Positions 54,542 to 62,897 of a stretch of 64,000 bases of DNA are shown piece by piece. This DNA comes from Caryophanales bacterium UBA4682. Its GTDB lineage: Bacteria; Bacillota_I; Bacilli_A; RFN20; CAG-288. The notes beneath the pieces are model-generated. The model was not told where the DNA came from and did not search any database. It saw only the letters and a program-made list of their open reading frames with translations. The stretch spans positions 1 through 64,000 of the forward strand of contig DHKY01000006.1 in assembly GCA_002404995.1 (NCBI GenBank), written 5' to 3'. Position numbers and translations under genes: made by a program. Positions within the stretch are counted from its first letter, which is position 1. Every line of letters begins with the position of its first letter.

Positions 54542-55798
54542 ATGATTGATAATAAAGAATTAAGGCAGGATAAAGAAGCTTATGAAGCTCTTCTTTGCGA
54601 AAGAAAACGTCAAGAAGAAAACATTGAACTAATTGCTAGCGAAAACTATGTATCCAATGCAGTAAGAGAAGCAAATGGTTCTATCTTCACCAACAAGTAC
54701 GCAGAAGGTTACCCAGGAAAAAGATACTATGGTGGCTGCCAGTATATCGATAAAGGAGAGAGGCTTGCCATAAACCGCGCCAAGGAACTGTTTCACTGTG
54801 CCTATGCAAACGTCCAGCCACACAGCGGAACCCAAGCAAACAGGGAAGCCTATAGTGCTCTATTAAATTCCGGAGATAAGATTCTAGGCATGGCACTCGA
54901 TGCCGGAGGCCATCTTAGTCACGGATACCGATTCAATTTTTCCGGTAAAGAATACACTTCTTTTTCCTATGGCGTGAATGAGAAAACAGGTCTCATCGAT
55001 TACGATGAAGTACGAAGAATCGCCAAAGAAGTTTCTCCGAAGCTGATTATCTGCGGAGCAAGTGCCTATCCTCGATTCATCGATTTCAAGGAATTCCGGG
55101 CAATTGCTGATGAAGTCAATGCTTTGCTCCTTGTGGATAGGGCACACATTGCAGGACTTGTCGCAACTGGCGATCATCCTTCCCCTCTTCCCTATGCAGA
55201 TGTTGTCACTTCAACAACTCACAAAACACTCAGAGGTCCTCGTGGAGGACTCATTCTTTCTCAGGATGCAGAGTTAGGAAGTAAAATCGATAAAGCCGTG
55301 TTTCCACGAAGGCAAGGCGGTCCTTTGGAAAACACGATTCTAGCCAAAGCAGTCTGCTTCGGAGAGGATCTGAAACCAGAATTCAAAGAATATACCCATC
55401 AGATTCTCAAAAACGCAAAAGCTTTAGCTTCATCCCTTAAGAGAGAAGGATTTTCCTTGATTACCGACGGAACCGATAATCATCTTATCTTGGTGGATGT
55501 CAGGGGAACCTGCCATATTACCGGATTAAAAGCACAGAGGCTACTAGAAGAAGTCAATATCACCACGAACAAGAATGCAATCCCCGGAGATAAAGAAAAG
55601 CCTGCTTATGCTTCTGGCTTACGTCTTGGAACTCCGGCAAGGACAACCCGTGGATACAAAGAGGATGACTTTGATAAAGTCGGTCATCTCATCGGACTCA
55701 TTTTGAAGAATCCAGACTCTCTTTCTATCCAAGATCAGGTTAAAAAAGAAGTCGCCGATTTGAACAAGCGTTATCCTTTACCTTACGAAGAAGAATAG
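54542..55798 (+). CDS. glyA: serine hydroxymethyltransferase
   Basis: A 418-residue PLP enzyme that interconverts serine and glycine and feeds one-carbon units to tetrahydrofolate. It has YPGKRYYGGCQ, the PLP lysine in STTHKTLRGPRGG (near 230) and the cofactor Asp in VDMAHIAGLVA-like VDMAHIAGL. AGG at 55139-55141 gives that Met, and TPAMTTRG has AGG at 55640-55642 for Met next to CGT for Arg. AAGGAG precedes the start. No riboswitch was seen in the short leader. Confidence 0.96.
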   Translation: MIDNKELRQDKEAYEALLCERKRQEENIELIASENYVSNAVREANGSIFTNKYAEGYPGKRYYGGCQYIDKGERLAINRAKELFHCAYANVQPHSGTQANREAYSALLNSGDKILGMALDAGGHLSHGYRFNFSGKEYTSFSYGVNEKTGLIDYDEVRRIAKEVSPKLIICGASAYPRFIDFKEFRAIADEVNALLLVDRAHIAGLVATGDHPSPLPYADVVTSTTHKTLRGPRGGLILSQDAELGSKIDKAVFPRRQGGPLENTILAKAVCFGEDLKPEFKEYTHQILKNAKALASSLKREGFSLITDGTDNHLILVDVRGTCHITGLKAQRLLEEVNITTNKNAIPGDKEKPAYASGLRLGTPARTTRGYKEDDFDKVGHLIGLILKNPDSLSIQDQVKKEVADLNKRYPLPYEEE

Positions 55799-55805
55799 AA
55801 AAGGG

Positions 55806-55845
55806 CTTTCTAGCAGAAATACGAAAAGAATAAAGGACTAGAAAG
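55806..55845. repeat. inverted repeat before the 55.9-kb membrane-protein gene
   Basis: CTTTCTAG (55806-55813) and CTAGAAAG (55838-55845), 8 bp with no T tract. It is an operator candidate or a weak glyA 3' hairpin. Confidence 0.35.
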
Positions 55846-55865
55846 TCAAAAGTAAGAAAATCCGA

Positions 55866-55871
55866 TATAAT
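55866..55871 (+). promoter_or_regulatory. -10 box, leaderless start
   Basis: TATAAT lies 7 bases before the ATG at 55879; there is no ribosome-binding site. Confidence 0.5.
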
Positions 55872-55878
55872 AGAACAA

Positions 55879-56784
55879 ATGAATAATACAGAAAAGAAAA
55901 CCATCGGAGACTATATTCTCTTGTTTCTCAAAGGAAGGATGATCTATGTCTTTGCCATCCTCCCTTTCAGGGACGTGGATACCTTTAAAGAAGACAGGAA
56001 AACAGAACTGAGAGTCGAGACTGGTGCAAAGCACAAAGAACTCCACTACCTAAAGAGCAATTGGACCTATTATCTCGGTGGAGCCATTTCTTCTCTTTTG
56101 ATTTTTGCAGTTCCATTCACTTATCTAAACGATAATTTCCACTTTGCTATCACAATCGGAATTGGTGTTTTTACCATCCCGCTTCTCGGAATCACAATCA
56201 TAAAGTTCTTCTCTGAGAAAAAAGACAAGAAAGAGCTGATTAATTCTCTGATCCTATTCGTTGTTTTCTTTTCTCTCTGTCTTGCACTAAGGTTTGTCAA
56301 AGAACCAACTTTCGGAGAAACAGAAAAATCAGGAAAATATATTCTTCTCGGGTTCTTTACGATCGGTTTCTTCTTCTTTAGTTATCTTGGACTTGGTACA
56401 ACCAGTCTCTTCTATCTATCTTCCACATTGATTCCATTAGGAAACATAAGGCGTGAAGGTGTTTATACCGGACTAAAAGGAAGGATTGTTTATTCTATCT
56501 TCCTCCTTATCGCAAGGGGAGTCGGAAGTACAACCGGATACCTAGCCAAGGCAAGAACAGAGGCAAAGCCAGAACAGCTGGCAAGGAAAGCCGCAATTCT
56601 CCTAGCAGGTTTTATCTTTAGCTTCGGATTCCAGCTGAAAGGAGACGCCTTCGCCTCCGATATCTCCAAAACAGCTCAGATCATAACTAGGATCTGCGTT
56701 CCCCTTACTAGGTTCTTCATTTCCATCATTCTAGTCATCCCACAGGCCAAAGAATTAATTCAAAGAAAGAAATCAACCATATGA
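55879..56784 (+). CDS. hypothetical multi-pass membrane protein
   Basis: A 301-residue protein with an N-terminal cytoplasmic part of ~65 residues and about seven to eight hydrophobic helices from residue 68 on. I do not recognise the family. It overlaps the rsuA start by 4 bases (ATGA), so translation of rsuA is coupled to it. TATAAT directly before the ATG suggests a leaderless transcript. Confidence 0.6.
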   Translation: MNNTEKKTIGDYILLFLKGRMIYVFAILPFRDVDTFKEDRKTELRVETGAKHKELHYLKSNWTYYLGGAISSLLIFAVPFTYLNDNFHFAITIGIGVFTIPLLGITIIKFFSEKKDKKELINSLILFVVFFSLCLALRFVKEPTFGETEKSGKYILLGFFTIGFFFFSYLGLGTTSLFYLSSTLIPLGNIRREGVYTGLKGRIVYSIFLLIARGVGSTTGYLAKARTEAKPEQLARKAAILLAGFIFSFGFQLKGDAFASDISKTAQIITRICVPLTRFFISIILVIPQAKELIQRKKSTI

Positions 56785-57500
56785 GATTAGATCGGTTCCT
56801 CTCCATCAATGGATACGGTTCAAGAAGATCCGTTAAGAAATACCTCCGGAACAGGGAAGTCAAAGTCAATGGAGTCCTTGTCTCAAAATACGATACAGAA
56901 ATAAGCGGAAACGATCGGATTGAAGTCAACGGACTCGAGATTCCGAACGTTCCTTTTATGGTGCTTAGGATCAATAAGCCCCAAGGATACAGGTGCTCAA
57001 GGATTGATGAAAACTATCCTTCTGTCAGGAACCTGATTCCAGATCAATACCGGAAAAGACTGAGAATGGTCGGAAGATTAGACCAGGATACCACTGGATT
57101 ATTGCTGCTTACCGATAACGGAGTCTTAAACGCAAGACTATCCTCTCCAAAGACCGGAGTCGAAAAGACCTACTATGTTACGGTAAACCATCTTCTAAGA
57201 CCGACATTGCCGGATTTATTCAACCGGGAGATTGATATCGGCAGAGGAGAAATCGCAGCACCGAGCAAGCTGGAAATCATCGATGATTACCATGCTTACC
57301 TGACAGTACACGAAGGTAAGTACCATGAAGTCAAACGTCTTTTCGGGCACTATAATTATGATGTGACCGAATTAGAGCGTGTCCGTTTCGGTCCGATTGA
57401 GCTGAAAGATCTGCCTAGGAAAGAAACACGCCTATTAACCGAAGAGGAAACCAATCAGCTCTTAGAAAGCTGTCATAGGAAAAAGGAGGATCAATTATGA
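56781..57500 (+). CDS. rsuA: RsuA-family 16S rRNA pseudouridine synthase
   Basis: A 239-residue enzyme with an N-terminal S4 domain (MRLDRFLSINGYGSRRSVKK) and a pseudouridine synthase core with the catalytic Asp in GRLDQDTTGLLLLTDNG (near 101). VLMINKPQGY has AGG at the Met position. RsuA modifies U516 of 16S rRNA; the RluB/E/F relatives act on 23S rRNA, and the short length with no long C-tail favours RsuA. Confidence 0.85.
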   Translation: MRLDRFLSINGYGSRRSVKKYLRNREVKVNGVLVSKYDTEISGNDRIEVNGLEIPNVPFMVLRINKPQGYRCSRIDENYPSVRNLIPDQYRKRLRMVGRLDQDTTGLLLLTDNGVLNARLSSPKTGVEKTYYVTVNHLLRPTLPDLFNREIDIGRGEIAAPSKLEIIDDYHAYLTVHEGKYHEVKRLFGHYNYDVTELERVRFGPIELKDLPRKETRLLTEEETNQLLESCHRKKEDQL

Positions 57501-58039
57501 ACGAAATATGCCCGCGTTGTGGAAAAGACAACACTCAGCCATTCAGGGACAAGAAGCTTGGAACCCATGGCTTTGAATGCTTAGATTGTCATAAGGATTT
57601 CGGAGTCGATGATGGTAAAACCTTAGAGGAATACGAAAACAATCTCACCGACTTTTTCTTCACCCATACCGATAAAGAAGGCTTCACCAAACAGATTACG
57701 ATCCATAAGGAGAGTGATGATAAGGTTTGGTTAAAAGCCTCTACCATCGACAAGAGCGGAAGGAGGCAACCTTATGAACCAAGGAACATTGCATCCATTT
57801 ATCCAGAACTTAAGACCCTTCTCTTCCGTAAGCTATATATCCTAGACTGGGACAAAGAACTTCTTGGACTATTGCTCCCAAGCGGAAATGAGAAATACGA
57901 GATCCGCCTTAGCTTCTCGCTCGCCGTTCTGCCCGGAAAGACCTTTACTGGCACAAATCGTTTCCCGCCTTATTTCAAAATCCTTCCAAGGATCTTTGAT
58001 CAATTCTTCGAAACAGAGGATGGAAATGCCGCAGATTAG
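57497..58039 (+). CDS. hypothetical protein with N-terminal zinc ribbon
   Basis: A 180-residue protein. CPRC (residues 5-8) and CLDC (about 28-31) form a zinc-ribbon pair, followed by a mixed alpha/beta domain with no recognised family. The start overlaps the rsuA stop by 4 bases and AAAGGAGG lies upstream. It shares a transcription unit with the next small gene and may act with it. Confidence 0.6.
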   Translation: MNEICPRCGKDNTQPFRDKKLGTHGFECLDCHKDFGVDDGKTLEEYENNLTDFFFTHTDKEGFTKQITIHKESDDKVWLKASTIDKSGRRQPYEPRNIASIYPELKTLLFRKLYILDWDKELLGLLLPSGNEKYEIRLSFSLAVLPGKTFTGTNRFPPYFKILPRIFDQFFETEDGNAAD

Positions 58040-58388
58040 TTGTATTGATTTCTGGAAACGGAATCCGAATTCAGTAGAAACCATTGACTTCTTAGAAATT
58101 GAAGTCCAAGGAAAGAACTGGATCTTAGACAACAAAAAGGGAAAGCGTCCCCTTTCTCAAGAGGAAATCAAGCAGCTCCAAGAGGAATTAAATCAAATCA
58201 GGAGCATCGATGATGATGAGTTCCGTGCCTTCCTGTATGAGGATAAGCAGAACGATTATTCCCTCAAGTTCTTCTTGAACATCCAGTTCAGCAATCACAC
58301 TTACTATGCGATAAAAGGAAGGTATCCGTTCAAACAGAAAAACTACCAGGTAATCAATAATCTATTCAGTCCGTTATTAGAAAACTAA
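58026..58388 (+). CDS. hypothetical protein
   Basis: A 120-residue soluble protein with no recognised domain. The start at 58026 has AGAGGA 5 bases upstream; the frame stays open further upstream inside the preceding gene but without a start signal. It overlaps the previous gene by 14 bases and resembles the C-terminal half of that protein in its hydrophobic pattern, so the two may be related modules. Confidence 0.55.
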   Translation: MPQISCIDFWKRNPNSVETIDFLEIEVQGKNWILDNKKGKRPLSQEEIKQLQEELNQIRSIDDDEFRAFLYEDKQNDYSLKFFLNIQFSNHTYYAIKGRYPFKQKNYQVINNLFSPLLEN

Positions 58389-58390
58389 CA

Positions 58391-58423
58391 AAAAGGGAAG
58401 CCCGTCGGCTTCCCTTTATTTTG
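58391..58423 (+). terminator. intrinsic terminator
   Basis: AAAGGGAAGC pairs with GCTTCCCTTT (about 58392-58417, loop CCGTCG), followed by T-rich sequence. Confidence 0.88.
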
Positions 58424-58424
58424 A

Positions 58425-58668
58425 TTAAGATGAAGGTGAGGTTAGCGCGCCAACCAATGCGTCATCGGATTCGAAAGGGTACTTCCCATATTCCTCCGTC
58501 GAAACAAAAGTAGGGGGTTAATCTAGACCTCGTCTACTGCTCGTAACAGACAACATCTCGGCTCACAACTTATCGTATCAACCATCTCATATCTTCTCAT
58601 CTCTTCCCATCAACATCCCTGACCGGCACCGAATCATCTATTCCACTTGGCCAATGGAAGTCAGTGTA
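58425..58668. other. non-coding stretch with a long interrupted reading frame
   Basis: On the plus strand one frame from ATG 58430 reads through two stops (TAG 58511-58513 and a TAA near 58544) to 58668. Its composition is rich in Ser, Thr and Ile, unlike local genes. On the minus strand a 29-codon frame ends at 58432. A palindromic GGTTAGCGCGCCAACC lies at about 58440. It could be a decayed gene or a structured RNA; neither is certain. Confidence 0.3.
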
Positions 58669-58935
58669 TTAGAAGCTGTACTGTTCAGAAAGACGCTGGA
58701 ATCCTTCAACAGCTTCTTTTTCGTCATCACCAGTGCAGACAATGGTGAGCATCTCACCCTGCTGAATTGGATGAACGCCGAAGACATTCCTGATAGATTT
58801 CAGATCACATTCTTCGCCATCCTCTAATTTCCTGATGACTTCGCATTTATGGTGATTAGCCTCTTCGACTAATTCTGCGCTGGAACGAGAAGTAAGACCG
58901 CCGATATTGGTAACTTTGATTTTGAATGTAGCCAT
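58669..58935 (-). CDS. HPr-like regulatory protein lacking the phospho-histidine (Crh-like)
   Basis: An 88-residue HPr fold. In HPr the loop is GLHARPA; here it is GLTSRSS, with Thr at position 15, so PTS phosphotransfer from enzyme I is impossible. The regulatory serine is kept in LKSIMNVFGV (Ser47, aligned to Ser46; Met from AGG). Crh of Bacillus has the same pattern (His15 to Gln, Ser46 kept) and acts as CcpA co-repressor after HPrK phosphorylation. Strong promoter with a cre over the -35. AAGGA precedes the start. Confidence 0.8.
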   Translation of the reverse strand: MATFKIKVTNIGGLTSRSSAELVEEANHHKCEVIRKLEDGEECDLKSIRNVFGVHPIQQGEMLTIVCTGDDEKEAVEGFQRLSEQYSF

Positions 58936-58956
58936 AAGATTTTTCCTTGCAATTAA

Positions 58957-58985
58957 ATTATAAATGGAATTGAAAGCGATTACAA
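58957..58985 (-). promoter_or_regulatory. promoter of the HPr-like gene with overlapping cre
   Basis: On the minus strand TTGTAA (58980-58985), a 17-base spacer and TATAAT (58957-58962). TGAAAGCGATTACA at 58971-58984 (plus strand) fits the cre consensus fully and covers the -35, a position expected to repress. Confidence 0.75.
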
Positions 58986-59174
58986 TACCTTTAAAGAAAA
59001 AATATCAACCAGTAAAGGCATCGAAATCACGCTGAATCCAAAGACAGCTTCCTATTCTTTAATTCGCTGTCTGGGTAGTATTTTATCGCAACAAGGCAAT
59101 AAATTAAATTGTTTTTCAGAATAATTCTCTTATTCGAGGCAAAATAGAAAAGAACAAATGGTGGATATTATGCC

Positions 59175-60113
59175 TTATCCTATCTCTTTCCTGATTTCGT
59201 CAAAAGTTATAAATGAGGCTTCTGGATGTTCGTTCTGTGCCCGTTCCTTATCTGCACTGGAATGAAGCACAACATAATCGGCGTCTGGATAATCTTTAAC
59301 CAAGGTACCACCTTTCTTAAAGAACCTGTCTCTCTTCTGGAAAAGGATATCCCTGCATTTCTGATTCTTCAGAACCTTTGTGGTAAAAAAGAACTTCTTT
59401 CCCCACAGGAGCTTGGAATAGCAGTTAATGTTTGCATTCGGCGAAGGCAAAGAATAGAAATTGTTCATCCGCAGGATCCTTCTTTGTTTTGCTAGACGTG
59501 CTTTTTTCTGTTCCAGGATATGAGCATTCAGAGTCCTTGTATCATTGATACATTCCGGATATCGATTCCAGATCTGCTCTACTGTCTGACCTAGGTTCTT
59601 AGCCCTATGTTTAAAGACTTCCCTAGTCCTCAAAGCATCATCTTCGGATCGGTGATAGGTAAAGGCACCTTCTCCGTATTGCTCAATCAGAGACTGCAAT
59701 CCGCTCGCGTTCTTACGATGGAATAACCGCTTTTCAAATTCCTGGATGTCAAAGAACTTAAAATCAATGTAAGGAAGATGATAACGAGCACAGGAATAGG
59801 AAATAAAGGAAGCATCCTGGTTCACAGCAAAACCAAAGCAAAGAGTATCTGGATCCGTCAAAAGCTTACGGATTTGCTTATAGTAATGCGGAAAAATCGG
59901 AGATTCCCGGAAACGGAACAGAGGATAAGCGAGAGTAATTCCTTTTCCTGTCTTGGCATTTCCAAGAAGGAAAGGAGCATCTGGGTTCCTTAATAGGTCG
60001 TGTTCCTGAATAACATTGAAGTTCTCATCGGTTTTTACAAAACCGAAAGAACAGATTTTTCCTTCACCATGGATGCAGTTTGCACACTCAATATCAAAGA
60101 AAACGTAGTTCAT
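59175..60113 (-). CDS. DEDDh exonuclease with C-terminal BRCT-like domain
   Basis: A 312-residue protein. DEDDh motifs are FFDIECAN (ExoI), NQDASF (ExoII) and HRSEDDAL (ExoIII), as in DnaQ-type 3'-5' exonucleases. Residues ~235-312 look like a BRCT domain (LLWGKKFFFTTKVLK and later DADYVVLHSS). The pairing occurs in Firmicutes proofreading or repair exonucleases. TATAAT at 60123-60128 is only 9 bases from the ATG, so the mRNA is probably leaderless. Confidence 0.78.
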   Translation of the reverse strand: MNYVFFDIECANCIHGEGKICSFGFVKTDENFNVIQEHDLLRNPDAPFLLGNAKTGKGITLAYPLFRFRESPIFPHYYKQIRKLLTDPDTLCFGFAVNQDASFISYSCARYHLPYIDFKFFDIQEFEKRLFHRKNASGLQSLIEQYGEGAFTYHRSEDDALRTREVFKHRAKNLGQTVEQIWNRYPECINDTRTLNAHILEQKKARLAKQRRILRMNNFYSLPSPNANINCYSKLLWGKKFFFTTKVLKNQKCRDILFQKRDRFFKKGGTLVKDYPDADYVVLHSSADKERAQNEHPEASFITFDEIRKEIG

Positions 60114-60192
60114 AACAATTAGATTATAAAACGAAAACCAAATATCTTACGAAGAAATACAGAAAATTGATAAAAATCACTATAATTATCGT

Positions 60193-60855
60193 ATGCAAAA
60201 AACAGAATTATTCAAAAACAAAAAAGCAGTTATCTTCGATAGGGATGGAACCCTTGTCGATTCCCTTGGAATGTGGGGTGACATTGACAACCGGTTCTTT
60301 GCACTCCATAACAGGAAAATGCCCGCCGATTATGTAGAATGCATTTCTCACCTTTCCTTCATGGAAAGGGCAGTTTATACCAAAAACAGATTTCATTTGA
60401 CAGAAACCCCAGAAGAGATTGCGTCTCTCTGGCTAGACTGGTCAAGACAGGCTTACGAAAAGGAAATCCTGGCTAAGCCAAATGTGAAAGAGTTCCTGAA
60501 ACAGCTTAAGGACAAAGGATACATACTCTCCTTGGCGACCACAAACAAAAGAGAACTCTATAGGCCGTGTCTGATTCGGAACCAGAGGGAAGGTTACTTT
60601 GATTTTGCTAGGAACGTCAATGATATCAATTCCAAAAAATCGGAGCCTAAGATCTATCTAAGGCTAGCTGAGAAAAGGCATGCGAAAGTAGAAGAAACCC
60701 TGGTTTTCGAAGACATTCTTCCTGCTATCGAAACGGCTAAGAAAGCCGGATTCACAGTGGTCGGTGTTTATGATAAACACAACCATACTTATGAAAACGA
60801 AATCCGGAACGCCTGCGATTATTACAGGCACTCCTATACAGAACTTAGGAACTAA
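60193..60855 (+). CDS. HAD-family phosphatase
   Basis: A 220-residue hydrolase of the beta-phosphoglucomutase/phosphoglycolate-phosphatase type. Motif I is DMDGTLVDS with Met encoded by AGG where the family has DMDGTL or DLDGTL. LATTNKREL is motif II, KSEPKIY motif III and FEDILPAIETA motif IV, with a cap domain between motifs I and II. Substrate unknown. TATAAT at 60181-60186 lies 6 bases from the ATG, with no ribosome-binding site. Confidence 0.82.
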   Translation: MQKTELFKNKKAVIFDRDGTLVDSLGMWGDIDNRFFALHNRKMPADYVECISHLSFMERAVYTKNRFHLTETPEEIASLWLDWSRQAYEKEILAKPNVKEFLKQLKDKGYILSLATTNKRELYRPCLIRNQREGYFDFARNVNDINSKKSEPKIYLRLAEKRHAKVEETLVFEDILPAIETAKKAGFTVVGVYDKHNHTYENEIRNACDYYRHSYTELRN

Positions 60856-60864
60856 ACACGATTG

Positions 60865-60896
60865 AAAAGGCTCATGAAAAAAGGAGCCTTTTTCTT
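60865..60896 (+). terminator. intrinsic terminator
   Basis: AAAAGGCTC (60865-60873) pairs with GAGCCTTTT (60884-60892), then Ts. Confidence 0.85.
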
Positions 60897-60985
60897 TGCT
60901 TAGAGCAGCGACAGCACAAAGCAATGGAAACAGAGAATGGAAAAAGTATTTGTATGCTATAATTTCAAGAAAGCGAGGCACAGAT

Positions 60986-61894
60986 ATGGAAGCAATTGTC
61001 CAGACACAGAAGCTTGGAAAGTGCTATGGCCGTAAGTGGGTTCTCCGCAATGCAACATTCTCCGTCGAAAAAGGTGAAATTGTTGGATTGGTTGGAAAAA
61101 ACGGAGCGGGAAAGACAACCCTGATTCGTTTGCTTACCGGCATTGCAAAACCATCCGAAGGCAGTTTCACTCTTTTCGGAGAAACAAATCTGAGTAAGAA
61201 CCTTGGCAGAGTCTCGGCAAGGATCGAGCATCCTGCCATCTACAACTCTAGGACCGGAAAAGACAATCTGATGGCAGCATGCATCCTTCATGGAAGGCTA
61301 GATGCCGACAAATCTGGATACATCCAGCGTCAGATGGAATATGTCGGATTAGGCAGAAGGTATAACTCTCCAAGAGCTGCCGGAAACTATTCTTTAGGAA
61401 GGAAGCAGCGTCTTGGCATCGCAATAGCCAGGATATCAAAACCGGAGCTTAGGATTTTAGATGAGCCGACCAACGGACTTGATCCAGAAGGCATCCGTCA
61501 GATTCGTGAGCTTTTATTGAAAAGGAACAAGGAGCAGAAGACAACAAGGATCATCTCTTCTCATATCCTATCGGAACTATCCAAATTCGCGACTTCCTAT
61601 CTCTTTATTGATAAAGGACAGCTGCTTGAAAAAATCTCAGCCACCAGTCTTGAGAACTCCTCCCATCATCGGTACATTATCAGCACCAATGATAATAAGA
61701 AAGCAAGGCAGCTCAGGCTGGACAAAGGATATTCTGTCACGGAGAACAACGATGCTTTAGATATCTATAACGTCAATGACCAGACCGAGTTCCTGAATCT
61801 CTTGATTCAGAACCAGCTTCTTCTGACAAGATTCGAAAGCAAGGAAAACGGCTTGGAAGACCACTTCCTCCGCTTGATAGGAGACAGGAAATGA
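60986..61894 (+). CDS. ABC exporter ATPase (bacitracin/lantibiotic-resistance type)
   Basis: A 302-residue ATPase. Walker A GKNGAGKTT, signature SLGMKQRLGIAIAM and Walker B LMILDEPTNGLDP match BcrA-type exporter ATPases; the Mets in the last two motifs are AGG codons at typical Met or Leu sites. The start at 60986 follows GAGG. It is coupled to the permease gene (ATGA overlap). Export of an antimicrobial peptide or other amphiphile is likely, but the substrate is unknown. Confidence 0.85.
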   Translation: MEAIVQTQKLGKCYGRKWVLRNATFSVEKGEIVGLVGKNGAGKTTLIRLLTGIAKPSEGSFTLFGETNLSKNLGRVSARIEHPAIYNSRTGKDNLMAACILHGRLDADKSGYIQRQMEYVGLGRRYNSPRAAGNYSLGRKQRLGIAIARISKPELRILDEPTNGLDPEGIRQIRELLLKRNKEQKTTRIISSHILSELSKFATSYLFIDKGQLLEKISATSLENSSHHRYIISTNDNKKARQLRLDKGYSVTENNDALDIYNVNDQTEFLNLLIQNQLLLTRFESKENGLEDHFLRLIGDRK

Positions 61895-62826
61895 AAGACT
61901 TACTGAGAACATACCTCTTCCGTCTGAAGAAGACGAAAGCCATCTGGATTGTCAGGATTGTCAGGATTGGACTTGTACTCCTTGCTACCATTGGAATTGG
62001 TTCAAGGAACGTAAAAACCATCAACGCTTACAAAAGACAAGGCACAACAGTAGAATATACCGGATTATTCTCAAGACGTTCCAGGTTCACAAGGTTCTTA
62101 TCTCCATCGAATATGTATTGGCTCATCACTTTGCTACTTCTCTATTTCTTCGTCACAACCGATTGGAGCAACCATACATTCCGGAACAGGTGCTTGGCTG
62201 GAAAGTCACGCACTTTGATTTACTGGAGCGGAATCCTCTTCTCCTTCCTCCTCTTCCTTGGAAGGTACATCATCAGGATGCTCATCGTCCTGATTATGGG
62301 ATACGCCTTCCCTTATGCGGAGAACTACTATCCAAACACAAGGAAACCAACAGGAAGCCTGCCCCTCATCTGCTTTGCTTTCTTCCTAATCCTTCTCTTT
62401 AGGTTCTCCTTAAGGATGTCCATCGCTTACAGGGTCAAGAGCCGTGCTGGTTTCTTGATTCCAGTTGGCGTCTTCCTCATCGGAACAAGGTTCACAAGCA
62501 TCGTAAACGGAGTTGTCAGTATCCATAATTACTCTTATAACGCAACGACTCCTTGGAACGTCTATCCTTTCCTTGAATTCTTCCCTACTTATCAAAACAG
62601 TGCCTTCGGAGGAGGAACCAGGAACAGGATTACCTCAGTATTCGGAAATACAAGCGATTACGATCAGGTCCAGCGTGCCATACTAGTCAACGGACAAATA
62701 CAATACAAGATTGTGTTTGGACGAACAGCACCGCTCGTCACAAAGACCGTCATCGTCAACCTTCTTCTCGCTTCTAGCTTTCTTGCTCTTGGGAACTACG
62801 CTTTCTTTCGAAAAGACAGGAAATAA
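61891..62826 (+). CDS. ABC-2 type exporter permease
   Basis: A 311-residue membrane protein with about six helices. The first is IVMIVMIGLVLLATIG, with the Mets encoded by AGG; standard decoding would put arginines in the membrane core, here and in later helices. It forms the membrane part of the exporter with the ATPase encoded upstream. Followed by a strong terminator. Confidence 0.8.
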   Translation: MKDLLRTYLFRLKKTKAIWIVRIVRIGLVLLATIGIGSRNVKTINAYKRQGTTVEYTGLFSRRSRFTRFLSPSNMYWLITLLLLYFFVTTDWSNHTFRNRCLAGKSRTLIYWSGILFSFLLFLGRYIIRMLIVLIMGYAFPYAENYYPNTRKPTGSLPLICFAFFLILLFRFSLRMSIAYRVKSRAGFLIPVGVFLIGTRFTSIVNGVVSIHNYSYNATTPWNVYPFLEFFPTYQNSAFGGGTRNRITSVFGNTSDYDQVQRAILVNGQIQYKIVFGRTAPLVTKTVIVNLLLASSFLALGNYAFFRKDRK

Positions 62827-62835
62827 AAAACAGAA

Positions 62836-62866
62836 AACAGGGCTCAGAAAGAGCCCTGTTTTTTAT
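62836..62866 (+). terminator. intrinsic terminator
   Basis: AACAGGGCTC/GAGCCCTGTT stem with loop AGAAA, then a T run. Confidence 0.92.
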
Positions 62867-62897
62867 TCAATCTCATTCTATGTTGAATGAAGTTGGT

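Noticed and set aside
58425..58668. tmRNA, SRP RNA or RNase P RNA in the unexplained segment
   Set aside because: None of their hallmark sequences (tRNA-like ends, GGAAG-type SRP loop, RNase P core) were seen on either strand.
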